A stretch of DNA of 64,000 nucleotides, taken from Bacillus niameyensis. Its GTDB lineage: Bacteria; Bacillota; Bacilli; Bacillales; Bacillaceae_C. The notes beneath the pieces were generated by a model. That model was not told where the DNA came from, did no database searches, and was given only the letters and a program-made list of their open reading frames with translations. Positions 45,787 through 55,534 of the stretch are shown here, piece by piece. The stretch is taken from assembly GCF_001375535.1 (NCBI RefSeq), contig NZ_LN831197.1, positions 477,385 through 541,384 of the forward strand, written 5' to 3'. Each line of letters opens with the position of its first letter. Within the stretch, counting starts at the first letter, position 1. The position numbers and the translations under genes were made by a program.

Positions 45787-45801
45787 TAGGGGGAATCCAT
45801 C

Positions 45802-46191
45802 ATTGTTATTTTACAAATTGCAGGGATTGCCCTAATAACAACTTTTTTAGCTGTAGTGATTAAAGAGCAGAAACCTGGATTTGCATTCTTATTGATTTTA
45901 TTTACTGGGACAGGCATTTTTCTTTTTCTAGTTGATCAAATTCAAAAAATAATTCAGATGATAGAAAACCTTGCAGCAAGCGCAAATGTAAATTCTCTCT
46001 ATGTCAGAACGATCTTGAAGATCATTGGAATTGCATATATCGCAGAATTTACTTCACATATTAGCAAGGATGCGGGACAGAGTTCGCTTGCAGCAAAAGT
46101 AGAACTAGCCGGCAAAATATTAATACTGGCAATGGCTGTCCCAATTTTAACCGTATTAATTGAAACAATTCTAGCAATGATGCCTGTGTAG
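45802..46191 (+). CDS. spoIIIAD: Stage III sporulation protein AD with probable ATT start
   Basis: The 129-residue membrane protein has VILQIAGIALITTFLAVV, IKEQKPGFAF, then SLYVRTILKIIGIAYIAEFT and LAGKILILAMAVPILTVLIE, all strongly like SpoIIIAD. The first canonical start (GTG 45856) would remove the first membrane span and the residues before IKEQKP. Upstream in frame are TAG (45787-45789), GGG GAA TCC ATC ATT. The ATT at 45802 is 8 nt after GGGGG and yields the family N-terminus. I infer AUU initiation. It is followed directly by the repeat array. Confidence 0.85.
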   Translation: MVILQIAGIALITTFLAVVIKEQKPGFAFLLILFTGTGIFLFLVDQIQKIIQMIENLAASANVNSLYVRTILKIIGIAYIAEFTSHISKDAGQSSLAAKVELAGKILILAMAVPILTVLIETILAMMPV

Positions 46192-46194
46192 AAA

Positions 46195-46340
46195 GAAAAG
46201 CGTAAACGCCCGTTTAGCGACGTACAAACTTTTTAAGCTTCTGACGAGATAAAGGAAACACAGCGAGGGACGAGCTGATGTTGACTTATCGTAGGAAGAA
46301 GCTGAAAGTTTGCTAGTCGCTGGGCGTTGAAGCTGGACAA
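46195..46340 (+). repeat. First, shorter repeat unit before the tandem array
   Basis: About 146 bp beginning AGAAAAGCGTAAACGCCCG just after the spoIIIAD stop and ending GTTGAAGCTGGACAA. It equals an array unit without the 60-70-bp inner module; in its place stands TTAAGCTTCTGA, as in the riboswitch copy. It is therefore the probable parental form. Confidence 0.85.
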
Positions 46341-48417
46341 AGAAAAGCGTAAACGCCCGTTTAGCGACGTACAAACTTTAATAATAAGGATGAACGGCTA
46401 AAGTCGCGCCGTCCTGGCGCAACGCCGTTCTGACCAACGTCGTGTTGGCCCGAGATAAAGGAAACACAGCGAGGGACGAGCTGATGTTGACTTATCGTAG
46501 GAAGAAGCTGAAAGTTTGCTAGTCGTTGGGCGTTGAAGCTGGACAAAGAAAAGCGTAAACGCCCGTTTAGCGACGTACAAACTTTAATAATAAGGATGAA
46601 CGGCTAAAGTCGCGCCGTCCTGGCGCAACGCCGTTCTGACCAACGTCGTGTTGGCCCGAGATAAAGGAAACACAGCGAGGGACGAGCTGATGTTGACTTA
46701 TCGTAGGAAGAAGCTGAAAGTTTGCTAGTCGTTGGGCGTTGAAGCTGGACAAAGAAAAGCGTAAACGCCCGTTTAGCGACGTACAAACTTTAATAATAAG
46801 GATGAACGGCTAAAGTCGCGCCGTCCTGGCGCAACGCCGTTCTGACCAACGTCGTGTTGGCCCGAGATAAAGGAAACACAGCGAGGGACGAGCTGATGTT
46901 GACTTATCGTAGGAAGAAGCTGAAAGTTTGCTAGTCGTTGGGCGTTGAAGCTGGACAAAGAAAAGCGTAAACGCCCGTTTAGCGACGTACAAACTTTAAT
47001 AATAAGGATGAACGGCTAAAGTCGCGCCGTCCTGGCGCAACGCCGTTCTGACCAACGTCGTGTTGGCCCGAGATAAAGGAAACACAGCGAGGGACGAGCT
47101 GATGTTGACTTATCGTAGGAAGAAGCTGAAAGTTTGCTAGTCGTTGGGCGTTGAAGCTGGACAAAGAAAAGCGTAAACGCCCGTTTAGCGACGTACAAAC
47201 TTTAATAATAAGGATGAACGGCTAAAGTCGCGCCGTCCTGGCGCAACGCCGTTCTGACCAACGTCGTGTTGGCCCGAGATAAAGGAAACACAGCGAGGGA
47301 CGAGCTGATGTTGACTTATCGTAGGAAGAAGCTGAAAGTTTGCTAGTCGTTGGGCGTTGAAGCTGGACAAAGAAAAGCGTAAACGCCCGTTTAGCGACGT
47401 ACAAACTTTAATAATAAGGATGAACGGCTAAAGTCGCGCCGTCCTGGCGCAACGCCGTTCTGACCAACGTCGTGTTGGCCCGAGATAAAGGAAACACAGC
47501 GAGGGACGAGCTGATGTTGACTTATCGTAGGAAGAAGCTGAAAGTTTGCTAGTCGTTGGGCGTTGAAGCTGGACAAAGAAAAGCGTAAACGCCCGTTTAG
47601 CGACGTACAAACTTTAATAATAAGGATGAACGGCTAAAGTCGCGCCGTCCTGGCGCAACGCCGTTCTGACCAACGTCGTGTTGGCCCGAGATAAAGGAAA
47701 CACAGCGAGGGACGAGCTGATGTTGACTTATCGTAGGAAGAAGCTGAAAGTTTGCTAGTCGTTGGGCGTTGAAGCTGGACAAAGAAAAGCGTAAACGCCC
47801 GTTTAGCGACGTACAAACTTTAATAATAAGGATGAACGGCTAAAGTCGCGCCGTCCTGGCGCAACGCCGTTCTGACCAACGTCGTGTTGGCCCGAGATAA
47901 AGGAAACACAGCGAGGGACGAGCTGATGTTGACTTATCGTAGGAAGAAGCTGAAAGTTTGCTAGTCGTTGGGCGTTGAAGCTGGACAAAGAAAAGCGTAA
48001 ACGCCCGTTTAGCGACGTACAAACTTTAATAATAAGGATGAACGGCTAAAGTCGCGCCGTCCTGGCGCAACGCCGTTCTGACCAACGTCGTGTTGGCCCG
48101 AGATAAAGGAAACACAGCGAGGGACGAGCTGATGTTGACTTATCGTAGGAAGAAGCTGAAAGTTTGCTAGTCGTTGGGCGTTGAAGCTGGACAAAGAAAA
48201 GCGTAAACGCCCGTTTAGCGACGTACAAACTTTAATAATAAGGATGAACGGCTAAAGTCGCGCCGTCCTGGCGCAACGCCGTTCTGACCAACGTCGTGTT
48301 GGCCCGAGATAAAGGAAACACAGCGAGGGACGAGCTGATGTTGACTTATCGTAGGAAGAAGCTGAAAGTTTGCTAGTCGTTGGGCGTTGAAACTGGACAA
48401 AGAAAAGCGTAAACGCC
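46341..48417 (+). repeat. Tandem array of ten 206-bp units in the spoIIIA operon
   Basis: Units start at 46341, 46547, 46753, 46959, 47165, 47371, 47577, 47783, 47989 and 48195; an eleventh breaks off after 17 bp (48401-48417). The units look identical by eye; the last has AACTGGAC for AGCTGGAC. Each folds by pairing AACGCCC/GGGCGTT, AGCGAC/GTCGTT and CAAACTTT/AAAGTTTG. The inner module has two hairpins, GCGCC/GGCGC and CCAAC/GTTGG. No spacers exist, so this is not CRISPR. It lengthens the spoIIIAD-spoIIIAE gap to nearly 2.3 kb. Confidence 0.95.
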
Positions 48418-48484
48418 ATACAGGCTGGAATCGCGAAGTCTGTACGTCGAAATTAGATCAATAAAAGGAAACGGAGTGGCGTAC

Positions 48485-49669
48485 ATGCAAATTTTGCATC
48501 GGATCCTAATATTATGTTTCCTGTTTTTGTTTGCAACGGTACAGGCTGAAGCAATGGAACAATCGCCCGAGGGTGATGAGTTAGAGGGAACATTAGGTCG
48601 CTACATGAATGATTTAGGGTTGGACGAACTATCGGATCATTGGGAAATGATTATGGACAAGTATGGGAATTATTTACCGGAAAGTAAACGGGGCAGTCTC
48701 ATTGATTTTATGAATGGGGACAAGTCGTTTTCGATTACAGGTTGGTTGAATGGAATCATTGCCTTTATCGTGCAAGAAATTTCCTTGAATGTGAAGTTAT
48801 TAGGCTCCTTAATGTTGCTGACGATCTTTAGTATGTTTCTTCAAACCCTTCACAATGCATTTGAAAAGGGGGCAGTAAGCAAGGTCGCCTATTCTATCAT
48901 TTTCATGGTTATAATAATCATTGCGCTTAATAGCTTTAGAGTAGCAAGTGAATACGCGATTGAAGCAATTAATTCTATGAGTCAATTTATACTTGCTTTG
49001 CTCCCGCTTTTACTTGCATTAATCGCTTCATCGGGAGGGATTACATCTGCGGGCTTTTTTCATCCTGTCCTTGTATTCCTAGTTAATATTAGTAGCCTAA
49101 TTATTAAAAATGCGGTACTCCCTTTTTTATTTCTATCCACATTGTTAAGTGTCGCTAATACTCTAAATACAGAATTAAAAGTTTCTCAGCTAGCAGGATT
49201 ATTGAAAAAAACAAGTATCGGCATTTTGGGCGTGTTTATAACAATTTTGCTTGGGGTTATCTCCGTTCAAGGGACAGCCACAGCTGTTGCAGATGGTGTG
49301 GCTATTAAAACGGCAAAATTTGTAACAGGTAACTTTGTACCAGTTGTCGGGAAAATGTTTACAGATGCAGCAGATACTGTTTTATCAGCATCTGTCCTAT
49401 TGAAAAACACGTTAGGGATTGCAGGAGTAGTTATTGTCCTATTACTTGCGGCTTTTCCAGCTATCAAAATTTTAGTTATTTCATTTATTTACAAGTTATC
49501 AGCGGCACTTTTGCAACCGCTTGGCGATGGACCTGTAATTTCATGTTTAAATATTATAAGTAACAGCATGATCTATATATTCGCCTCTCTCGCCATCGTC
49601 TCTTTTATGTTTTTTATTAGTTTGACGATTATCATCACGTCAGGAAACATTACGATGATGATTAGATGA
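48485..49669 (+). CDS. spoIIIAE: Stage III sporulation protein AE
   Basis: The 394-residue polytopic membrane protein has a signal peptide (ILILCFLFLFATVQAEAMEQ) and about seven later spans. Motifs include LGSLMLLTIFSMFLQTLHNAF and QGTATAVADGVAIKTAKF. It forms a membrane part of the SpoIIIA channel. I chose ATG 48485, 8 nt after GGAG; a GTG at 48476 lies in the site itself. It lies after 2.3 kb of repeats but keeps a good ribosome binding site. Confidence 0.95.
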   Translation: MQILHRILILCFLFLFATVQAEAMEQSPEGDELEGTLGRYMNDLGLDELSDHWEMIMDKYGNYLPESKRGSLIDFMNGDKSFSITGWLNGIIAFIVQEISLNVKLLGSLMLLTIFSMFLQTLHNAFEKGAVSKVAYSIIFMVIIIIALNSFRVASEYAIEAINSMSQFILALLPLLLALIASSGGITSAGFFHPVLVFLVNISSLIIKNAVLPFLFLSTLLSVANTLNTELKVSQLAGLLKKTSIGILGVFITILLGVISVQGTATAVADGVAIKTAKFVTGNFVPVVGKMFTDAADTVLSASVLLKNTLGIAGVVIVLLLAAFPAIKILVISFIYKLSAALLQPLGDGPVISCLNIISNSMIYIFASLAIVSFMFFISLTIIITSGNITMMIR

Positions 49670-49681
49670 GGAGGGGCAAAC

Positions 49682-50287
49682 TTGGATTATATTACAAACT
49701 GGATTTTCAACATTATTATTTTTTTACTTCTAGCAATGATTATTGACATGATTTTACCAGAAAGCGATATGCGGAAATATGCCAAGCTTGTTACAGGACT
49801 GCTTCTGATCTCAATTATCGTTACACCTTTATTTAAAATTTTTACATTTGATTTTGAAAAACTACTTACATCAATTACGACAAATGCTGAAAAAAGCGAA
49901 CAATCCACAGGAATTTTAATTGAAAGAAAAAAAAGAGAGATACAAGCCTCTCAGCATGCATATACATTAGAGCAGATGGCTGTCCAAATGAAAAAGCAAG
50001 TAGAAAAGGAGTTGATCGACCATCATCAGGCTGTGATTAAAACTATACAAATATCCGCTGATTCAAATCTTGAACCACCATACGACCAATTGAAAAAGGT
50101 AATCGTTCATATTTCTTCATCAGATGAAAAGACAGAAAAAATTCAGCCAGTCACGATTAACATTAAGGACGATCTCCCTTTGGAAGAGCAAAAAAATGAA
50201 TATGGTGAAATTAAAAAATGGTTGTCTGCACAGTGGGAAATTCCTGAAAAAATAATTGAAATAGTTTCCGGGGAGGAACCGAAGTAA
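49682..50287 (+). CDS. spoIIIAF: Stage III sporulation protein AF
   Basis: The 201-residue protein has two N-terminal spans (NWIFNIIIFLLLAMIIDMILP and LVTGLLLISIIVTPLF) and a soluble domain that forms a ring-building fold in the intermembrane space. Start TTG follows GAGGAGG. It follows spoIIIAE by 12 bp and precedes spoIIIAG by 1 bp. Confidence 0.93.
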   Translation: MDYITNWIFNIIIFLLLAMIIDMILPESDMRKYAKLVTGLLLISIIVTPLFKIFTFDFEKLLTSITTNAEKSEQSTGILIERKKREIQASQHAYTLEQMAVQMKKQVEKELIDHHQAVIKTIQISADSNLEPPYDQLKKVIVHISSSDEKTEKIQPVTINIKDDLPLEEQKNEYGEIKKWLSAQWEIPEKIIEIVSGEEPK

Positions 50288-50288
50288 A

Positions 50289-50948
50289 ATGTCGAACCAA
50301 AATAATCCTTTTGATTGGATAAAGGAGAAAATCGCAGCTTTTAAAACAAGTCCTTCACCCGATAAAAAAGGAGGAAAGTCTAGTTACCTCCTAATCCTTC
50401 TCGTATTAGGAGCATTCTTAATGATATTAGGGAGTATTTGGAAGGAACCACCTAAAGATGCAACTGTAGTTTCAAGCACTTCTGATGAGAGTTCCGAAAC
50501 ATTTGGAACAAAAAATACAGACACGAATAGTGAAATGAAGATTTTTGAAGAGCAATATGAAAACCAACTAAAGGATGCGCTGGAACAAATAGTCGGCGTT
50601 CATAGCGTGTCTGTGATCGTCAACGTAGAAGCGACAGAGCGAAAGGTATTAGAAAAAAATGCAGTTTTAAGAAGTCAGACTACCCGTGAAGAAGATCAAG
50701 AAGGTGGAGTAAGACAAATTGAGGATCAATCGAAAGAAGACGAAGTCGTTATTATTCAAAATGGCGATAAAGAAGAACCTATTATTTTAGAAACTAAAAA
50801 GCCGGAAATTAAAGGTGTACTTGTCGTTGCGGGAGGTGCAGAAAATATCCAAGTTGAGAAATGGATTATCCAAGCAGTCACAAGGGTGTTAGATGTGCCA
50901 AGCCATAGGGTTGCCGTTATTCCAAAAAAATCTAAGGGGGATTCATAA
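50289..50948 (+). CDS. spoIIIAG: Stage III sporulation protein AG
   Basis: The 219-residue protein has one span (SYLLILLVLGAFLMILGSI, residues 32-50) and a soluble ring-building domain (DALEQIVGVHSVSVIVNVEA to RVLDVPSHRVAVIPK). SpoIIIAG forms the large ring of the channel in B. subtilis. Start ATG lies behind GGGGAGG. It abuts spoIIIAH. Confidence 0.95.
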   Translation: MSNQNNPFDWIKEKIAAFKTSPSPDKKGGKSSYLLILLVLGAFLMILGSIWKEPPKDATVVSSTSDESSETFGTKNTDTNSEMKIFEEQYENQLKDALEQIVGVHSVSVIVNVEATERKVLEKNAVLRSQTTREEDQEGGVRQIEDQSKEDEVVIIQNGDKEEPIILETKKPEIKGVLVVAGGAENIQVEKWIIQAVTRVLDVPSHRVAVIPKKSKGDS

Positions 50949-51488
50949 ATGCTCTTAAAAAAGCAAACAGTTTGGTTATTAACGATGCTCAGTCTAGTTG
51001 TTGTACTTTCTGTTTATTATGTTACATTTGATCCAGCTAGTAATGATTTAGCAACAGGGGGAAAGGAAGAAACAGAGAGCGCTGGTAAGCAAATGAGTGA
51101 TGATGATATGAAAATCATAACAGAAGCTTCCGGAGATGAAGTGTATGAAGCAATTCGCTTAGATATTGAAGAAAAACGCGGTAAAATGGTAGAAGAACTT
51201 ACTTCTAAAGTGGCAGCTACTGAATCTACAGATGAACAAAATAAACTTTATGATGAGATGCAAACAATCAATGAACTTAGTATGAAAGAAAGAACGATTG
51301 AAAATACAATTAAAGGTTTGGGGTATAGTGATGCATTAGTTAAAATTGAAGATAATGTAGTTAATATAACGGTTAAACAAAAAGAAGAAGAGCATACTGC
51401 GGCAGAAGCAACTACAATTATTCAAGCTGTAAGAGATGATATAAGCACTCAATACATCCCTGAAATTACGTTTGATGACAAAAAATAA
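50949..51488 (+). CDS. spoIIIAH: Stage III sporulation protein AH
   Basis: The 179-residue protein has one N-terminal span (VWLLTMLSLVVVLSVYYV) and a C-terminal YscJ/FliF-like domain (VAATESTDEQNKLYDEMQTI to VRDDISTQYIPEITF) that interacts with SpoIIQ. B. subtilis SpoIIIAH is longer in the linker. Last gene of the operon; a terminator follows. Confidence 0.94.
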   Translation: MLLKKQTVWLLTMLSLVVVLSVYYVTFDPASNDLATGGKEETESAGKQMSDDDMKIITEASGDEVYEAIRLDIEEKRGKMVEELTSKVAATESTDEQNKLYDEMQTINELSMKERTIENTIKGLGYSDALVKIEDNVVNITVKQKEEEHTAAEATTIIQAVRDDISTQYIPEITFDDKK

Positions 51489-51489
51489 T

Positions 51490-51523
51490 TTGACGGTGGG
51501 TTCACCCATCCGTCATTTTTTTT
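51490..51523 (+). terminator. Terminator of the spoIIIA operon
   Basis: TGACGGTGGGT and ACCCATCCGTCA form a stem with one bulged base and a TTC loop, followed by eight T. Confidence 0.88.
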
Positions 51524-51653
51524 GTAAAGATTTTCAGTTATTTAGTAGAATGAAATAAAAAGATAAAAAATCTAAATGAGTCAGCCATTGAATTTTTATA
51601 AGGTATTATATTATGATATTAGCAGCTACTCATAAATTTTAAGGAGTGTCATT

Positions 51654-52160
51654 ATGTTAAAGATCCAAGATATACATGAAATTATTAAAATGATTGATAA
51701 ATCCTCTATCGATGAGTTTGTTTATGAGCATGAGGGTTTCAAAATTAAATTAAAAAAAAGCTCTACTGTTCAATTTAGTAACGATGTACAACAAGGAGTT
51801 TCTGTCCAACCTGTAGTAGTGCAACAGCCTACACAACCGGAAGTTCATGTGCAAAATGTGACAGCTAATCATGAAACGATGTCGCAGCCTCAAGCAAATG
51901 ATTCTTCCTCAGAGGAATATTTGAAGATTACCTCACCAATGGTCGGGACATTTTATCATGCATCGTCTCCAGATGTGCCAGCATATGTTGAAGTTGGTTC
52001 CAAAGTGAAACCAGATACAATTGTGTGTATTGTAGAGGCAATGAAATTATTTAATGAAATTGAAGCCGAGGTTGAAGGAGAAATTGTGGAAGTTCTCGTT
52101 AACAATGGCCAATTGGTTGAATATGGACAGCCACTATTTTTAGTTAAGCCGAAGAAGTAA
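51654..52160 (+). CDS. accB: Biotin carboxyl carrier protein of acetyl-CoA carboxylase
   Basis: The 168-residue protein carries biotin for the first step of fatty acid synthesis. The C-terminal biotinyl domain has [11 protein letters not shown] with the modified Lys. A Gln/Val-rich linker (residues 45-85) separates it from the N-terminal helix. Start ATG lies behind AAGGAG. accC follows 12 bp later. Confidence 0.96.
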   Translation: MLKIQDIHEIIKMIDKSSIDEFVYEHEGFKIKLKKSSTVQFSNDVQQGVSVQPVVVQQPTQPEVHVQNVTANHETMSQPQANDSSSEEYLKITSPMVGTFYHASSPDVPAYVEVGSKVKPDTIVCIVEAMKLFNEIEAEVEGEIVEVLVNNGQLVEYGQPLFLVKPKK

Positions 52161-52172
52161 GGAGCGTCGTTG

Positions 52173-53528
52173 ATGATTAAAAAACTATTAATTGCAAATC
52201 GAGGAGAAATTGCTGTTCGAATCATTCGAGCTTGCAAAGAATTAGATATAGAGACTGTTGCAGTTTATTCGGAGGCTGATCAGGAAGCACTGCATGTTCA
52301 GTTAGCAGATGAAGCCTATTGTATTGGCCCGAATGCTTCGAAGGACAGTTACTTAAATACTGCAAACGTAATCGGCATTGCTAAATTAACTGGTTGTGAT
52401 GCTATACATCCAGGTTACGGATTTTTAGCAGAAAACGCTGATTTTGCTGAGCTTTGCCGTGTCTGTAATATAATATTTGTTGGCCCAAGCCCTGATGCCA
52501 TATCAAAAATGGGAACAAAGGATGTAGCACGTGAGACAATGAAAGCAGCTGGGGTCCCTATTGTTCCAGGTTCGCGCGGAATTATTAACGAGATTGAGGA
52601 AGCGATTGAGCTTGCAAAGGAAATTGGTTATCCAGTTATTATTAAAGCGACTGCAGGTGGTGGTGGCCGAGGAATCCGGGTAGCTAGAAATGAAGAAGAA
52701 TTAATCAAAGGGATTAACATTACGAGACAAGAAGCTATGACAGCTTTTGGCAATTCAGGTGTCTACATAGAAAAATTTATTGAGGACTTCCGCCATGTTG
52801 AAATTCAAGTGATGGCGGATCAATTTGGAAATGTCATTCATCTTGGAGAAAGAGATTGTTCTATTCAAAGAAGACTACAAAAATTACTTGAGGAAACTCC
52901 ATCGCCTGCGATAGATTCAGAAACCCGTGAAAGAATGGGACATGCCGCTATTCAAGCTGCAAAAGCTGTTGAATACACAGGTGCGGGTACAATAGAATTT
53001 ATCTATGATCGTAAAAGTCGAGAGTTTTACTTTATGGAAATGAATACAAGAATCCAAGTTGAGCATCCTGTCACCGAAATGGTTACAGGTGTGGATCTCA
53101 TAAAAGAGCAAATTTACGTTGCATCTGGAAAGCAGTTAAGCCTCACTCAAGATCAGGTTGAGTTCAATGGTTGGGCGATAGAATGTCGGATTAATGCCGA
53201 AAATCCAGAGAAAAATTTTATGCCATCTGCTGGACGCATCGACATGTATTTACCACCAGGTGGTCTAGGCGTAAGGATAGATTCTGGAGTTTATCCTGGC
53301 TATACAATCCCGCCATACTATGATTCAATGGTAGCAAAGGTAATTTCATATGGGGCGACACGTGAGGAAGCAATCGCAAAAATGAAACGGGCTCTTGAAG
53401 AATTTGTTATTGAAGGGGTCAAAACTACCATACCGTTCCATTTGAATTTGCTTAAGCATGAAACATTCGTAAATGGAGACTTTAATACAAAGTTTCTTGA
53501 AATCTACGATGTAATGGGTCAAAAATAA
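52173..53528 (+). CDS. accC: Biotin carboxylase subunit of acetyl-CoA carboxylase
   Basis: The 451-residue ATP-grasp enzyme carboxylates biotin on AccB. Motifs are [19 protein letters not shown], the glycine-rich ATP lid [14 protein letters not shown], the substrate region [12 protein letters not shown] and [14 protein letters not shown]. Start ATG at 52173 follows AAGGAG; a TTG lies one codon before. The accB-accC operon precedes yqhY as in B. subtilis. Confidence 0.97.
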   Translation: MIKKLLIANRGEIAVRIIRACKELDIETVAVYSEADQEALHVQLADEAYCIGPNASKDSYLNTANVIGIAKLTGCDAIHPGYGFLAENADFAELCRVCNIIFVGPSPDAISKMGTKDVARETMKAAGVPIVPGSRGIINEIEEAIELAKEIGYPVIIKATAGGGGRGIRVARNEEELIKGINITRQEAMTAFGNSGVYIEKFIEDFRHVEIQVMADQFGNVIHLGERDCSIQRRLQKLLEETPSPAIDSETRERMGHAAIQAAKAVEYTGAGTIEFIYDRKSREFYFMEMNTRIQVEHPVTEMVTGVDLIKEQIYVASGKQLSLTQDQVEFNGWAIECRINAENPEKNFMPSAGRIDMYLPPGGLGVRIDSGVYPGYTIPPYYDSMVAKVISYGATREEAIAKMKRALEEFVIEGVKTTIPFHLNLLKHETFVNGDFNTKFLEIYDVMGQK

Positions 53529-53543
53529 GCGGAGGTGTTTCAA

Positions 53544-53954
53544 TTGGAAGAAAGTTTAAATATGCTAGAAATGATCCAAGATGAAGGTCAAAGTCACGGA
53601 AAAATTGAAATTGCACCAGAAGTCATTGAAGTTATTGCTGGTATCGCTGCATCAGAAGTAGAAGGTGTCGCTCAGATGCGTGGAAACTTTGCGACTGGAG
53701 TAGCAGAGAGGCTTGGCAAGAAAACTCATGGAAAAGGGATTAGAGTTGAATTAACAGAAGAAGGCATCAAAGTAGATGTTTATTGCTTAATGAAATTTGG
53801 TATATCCATTCCAACCATTGCCCAAGAGGTGCAAGATAATATTCGCCAAACCCTTTATAACATGACAGCACTTGAAGCAAAAGAAGTAAATATTCATATT
53901 GTTGGGGTTACATTTGACACCCAGAAGGAAGGCGACGAAGATTTTGTAGAGTGA
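53544..53954 (+). CDS. yqhY: Asp23/YqhY family envelope stress protein
   Basis: The 136-residue protein has GKIEIAPEVIEVIAGIAASE, VEGVAQMRGNFATGVAERLG, GIRVELTEEGIKVDVYCLMK and the closing VNIHIVGVTF, the Asp23 pattern. YqhY in B. subtilis modulates acetyl-CoA carboxylase activity, which fits its place after accBC. Start TTG 53544 lies behind GCGGAGG; a GTG three codons earlier falls in the site. Confidence 0.93.
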   Translation: MEESLNMLEMIQDEGQSHGKIEIAPEVIEVIAGIAASEVEGVAQMRGNFATGVAERLGKKTHGKGIRVELTEEGIKVDVYCLMKFGISIPTIAQEVQDNIRQTLYNMTALEAKEVNIHIVGVTFDTQKEGDEDFVE

Positions 53955-53964
53955 GATCAGAAGT

Positions 53965-53993
53965 AAAGCCAGAGGGGGACCTTTGGCTTTTTC
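53965..53993 (+). terminator. Terminator after yqhY
   Basis: AAAGCCA-GAG and C-TTTGGCTTT with inner G-C pairs, followed by TT. Some transcripts may read on into nusB. Confidence 0.7.
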
Positions 53994-54056
53994 ACTCGTA
54001 TCTTTCTTGGAGGATTCAATCATCGTATAGATCTACTTAAAGGAGAATTTCATAAT

Positions 54057-54452
54057 ATGAAAAGAAGAGTTGCGCGTGAAAAAGCATTACAAACGTTATT
54101 TCAATACGGTGTGAACGATATTGAACCTAGAGAAGCGCTTGAAAACGTATTAGATGGAGCGGAAATGGACGAGTTTTTACTAAAGCTGGTTGATGGAACA
54201 TTAGAACATATGTCGGAAATTGACCAGATCATTAATAACAACCTAGAAAACTGGTCCATTAATAGATTAGCCAAAGTAGATTTGACTATTTTACGATTAG
54301 GAATAAACGAACTGCTGTACAACGACGAGATACCAGATAATGTTGCGATAAATGAAGCGATTGAAATTGCCAAAAAGTTTGGTGATGAGCATTCAAGTAA
54401 GTTTGTAAATGGAATTCTATCGAAAGTGAAAGAACAAAAAAAGAATAGCTAG
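54057..54452 (+). CDS. nusB: Transcription antitermination protein NusB
   Basis: The 131-residue all-helical protein joins NusE to promote rRNA antitermination. The N-terminus RRVAREKALQTLFQY and the C-terminus AIEIAKKFGDEHSSKFVNGI are diagnostic. Start ATG lies behind AAAGGAGA. It is followed by folD 18 bp later. Confidence 0.96.
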   Translation: MKRRVAREKALQTLFQYGVNDIEPREALENVLDGAEMDEFLLKLVDGTLEHMSEIDQIINNNLENWSINRLAKVDLTILRLGINELLYNDEIPDNVAINEAIEIAKKFGDEHSSKFVNGILSKVKEQKKNS

Positions 54453-54470
54453 CATATGGGAGGATATGAA

Positions 54471-55331
54471 ATGCCAGCCAAGTTGATTGATGGAAAGAAA
54501 ATATCTGCAGATATACGAAAAAATCTTCAAAAAGAAGTACAGGAATTAACAGAAGCAGGAATGAAACCCGGACTTACTGTTATTTTAGTTGGGAATAATC
54601 CTGCTTCGAGGACATACGTGGCAAACAAGCAAAAAAGTTGCCAGGCCATAGGCGTAGAATCTACCTTAATTGAACTCCCAGAAAATGTTGAAGAAAAGCA
54701 ATTGTTAAAACAAATAAAGGATTTAAACAAAGATGAGACTGTCCACGGAATATTAGTTCAATTACCACTTCCCTCTCATATTTCAGAAACAAAAGTCATT
54801 GAGACTATTTCTCCTGAAAAAGATGTAGATGGATTCCATCCCATTAATATTGGAAAAATGATGACTGGGCAAGATACATTCTTACCTTGTACACCATATG
54901 GCATTTTACAGATGTTACATCATGAAGAAATCCCAATTGAAGGAAAACATGTAGTTATCGTTGGAAGAAGTAATATTGTAGGGAAACCAGCTGGTCAAAT
55001 ATTATTGAATGAAAATGCTACTGTTACATATTGTCATTCTAAAACAACAGATCTGGCTTCCTATACAAAGCAGGCTGATATTTTAATTGCTGCAGTAGGT
55101 AAGGCTAAAATGATTACTGCTAATTATGTAAAGGAAGACGCAGTTGTTATTGATGTCGGTATGAACCGTGATGAGGACGGAAAATTATGCGGTGATGTTG
55201 ATTTTGAAGATGTAAAGAATAAAGCTGGATGGATTACACCTGTTCCGGGCGGAGTTGGACCAACAACGATTACTATGCTTCTTCATAATACGGTTAAATC
55301 AGCGAGAGATAAATTAGTACTTCGTAATTAA
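54471..55331 (+). CDS. folD: Methylenetetrahydrofolate dehydrogenase/cyclohydrolase
   Basis: The 286-residue bifunctional enzyme interconverts 5,10-methylene-THF and 10-formyl-THF. Patterns are [16 protein letters not shown] with the catalytic Lys, [12 protein letters not shown] for NADP and [16 protein letters not shown] 54471 follows GGGAGGA. It connects the glycine cleavage genes and cyclo-ligase here to the formyl-THF pool. Confidence 0.97.
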   Translation: MPAKLIDGKKISADIRKNLQKEVQELTEAGMKPGLTVILVGNNPASRTYVANKQKSCQAIGVESTLIELPENVEEKQLLKQIKDLNKDETVHGILVQLPLPSHISETKVIETISPEKDVDGFHPINIGKMMTGQDTFLPCTPYGILQMLHHEEIPIEGKHVVIVGRSNIVGKPAGQILLNENATVTYCHSKTTDLASYTKQADILIAAVGKAKMITANYVKEDAVVIDVGMNRDEDGKLCGDVDFEDVKNKAGWITPVPGGVGPTTITMLLHNTVKSARDKLVLRN

Positions 55332-55355
55332 GAGTAAATAGAGTAAAATAAGGGA

Positions 55356-55393
55356 AGAAGCTGTCATTCAAAGTGGAATACAGCTTTTCTTTT
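55356..55393 (+). terminator. Terminator of folD
   Basis: AGAAGCTGT and ACAGCTT around a 15-nt loop with weak inner pairs, followed by TTCTTTT. Confidence 0.7.
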
Positions 55394-55534
55394 ATCCTAC
55401 ATAACAGAGAGTACAATCTCGATCTCAAGAATTGTCAATAGGGATCAAAAGTAATGGGAGTTCGCTTGGTGCGACGATCCATCAACTGGGAATTTCCCAA
55501 TTGTGTAAGTTTTACTTTTAAAGGACGTGAGGCG

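Noticed and set aside
46361-48400. Twenty 60-61-residue frames repeated on the minus strand of the array
   Set aside because: They arise from the repeat itself, have no ribosome binding sites, and two frames overlap in each unit. The composition is not protein-like. The repeat pairs with itself as RNA, which explains it better.
46341-48417. CRISPR array
   Set aside because: The period is 206 bp with no variable spacers and no cas genes nearby.
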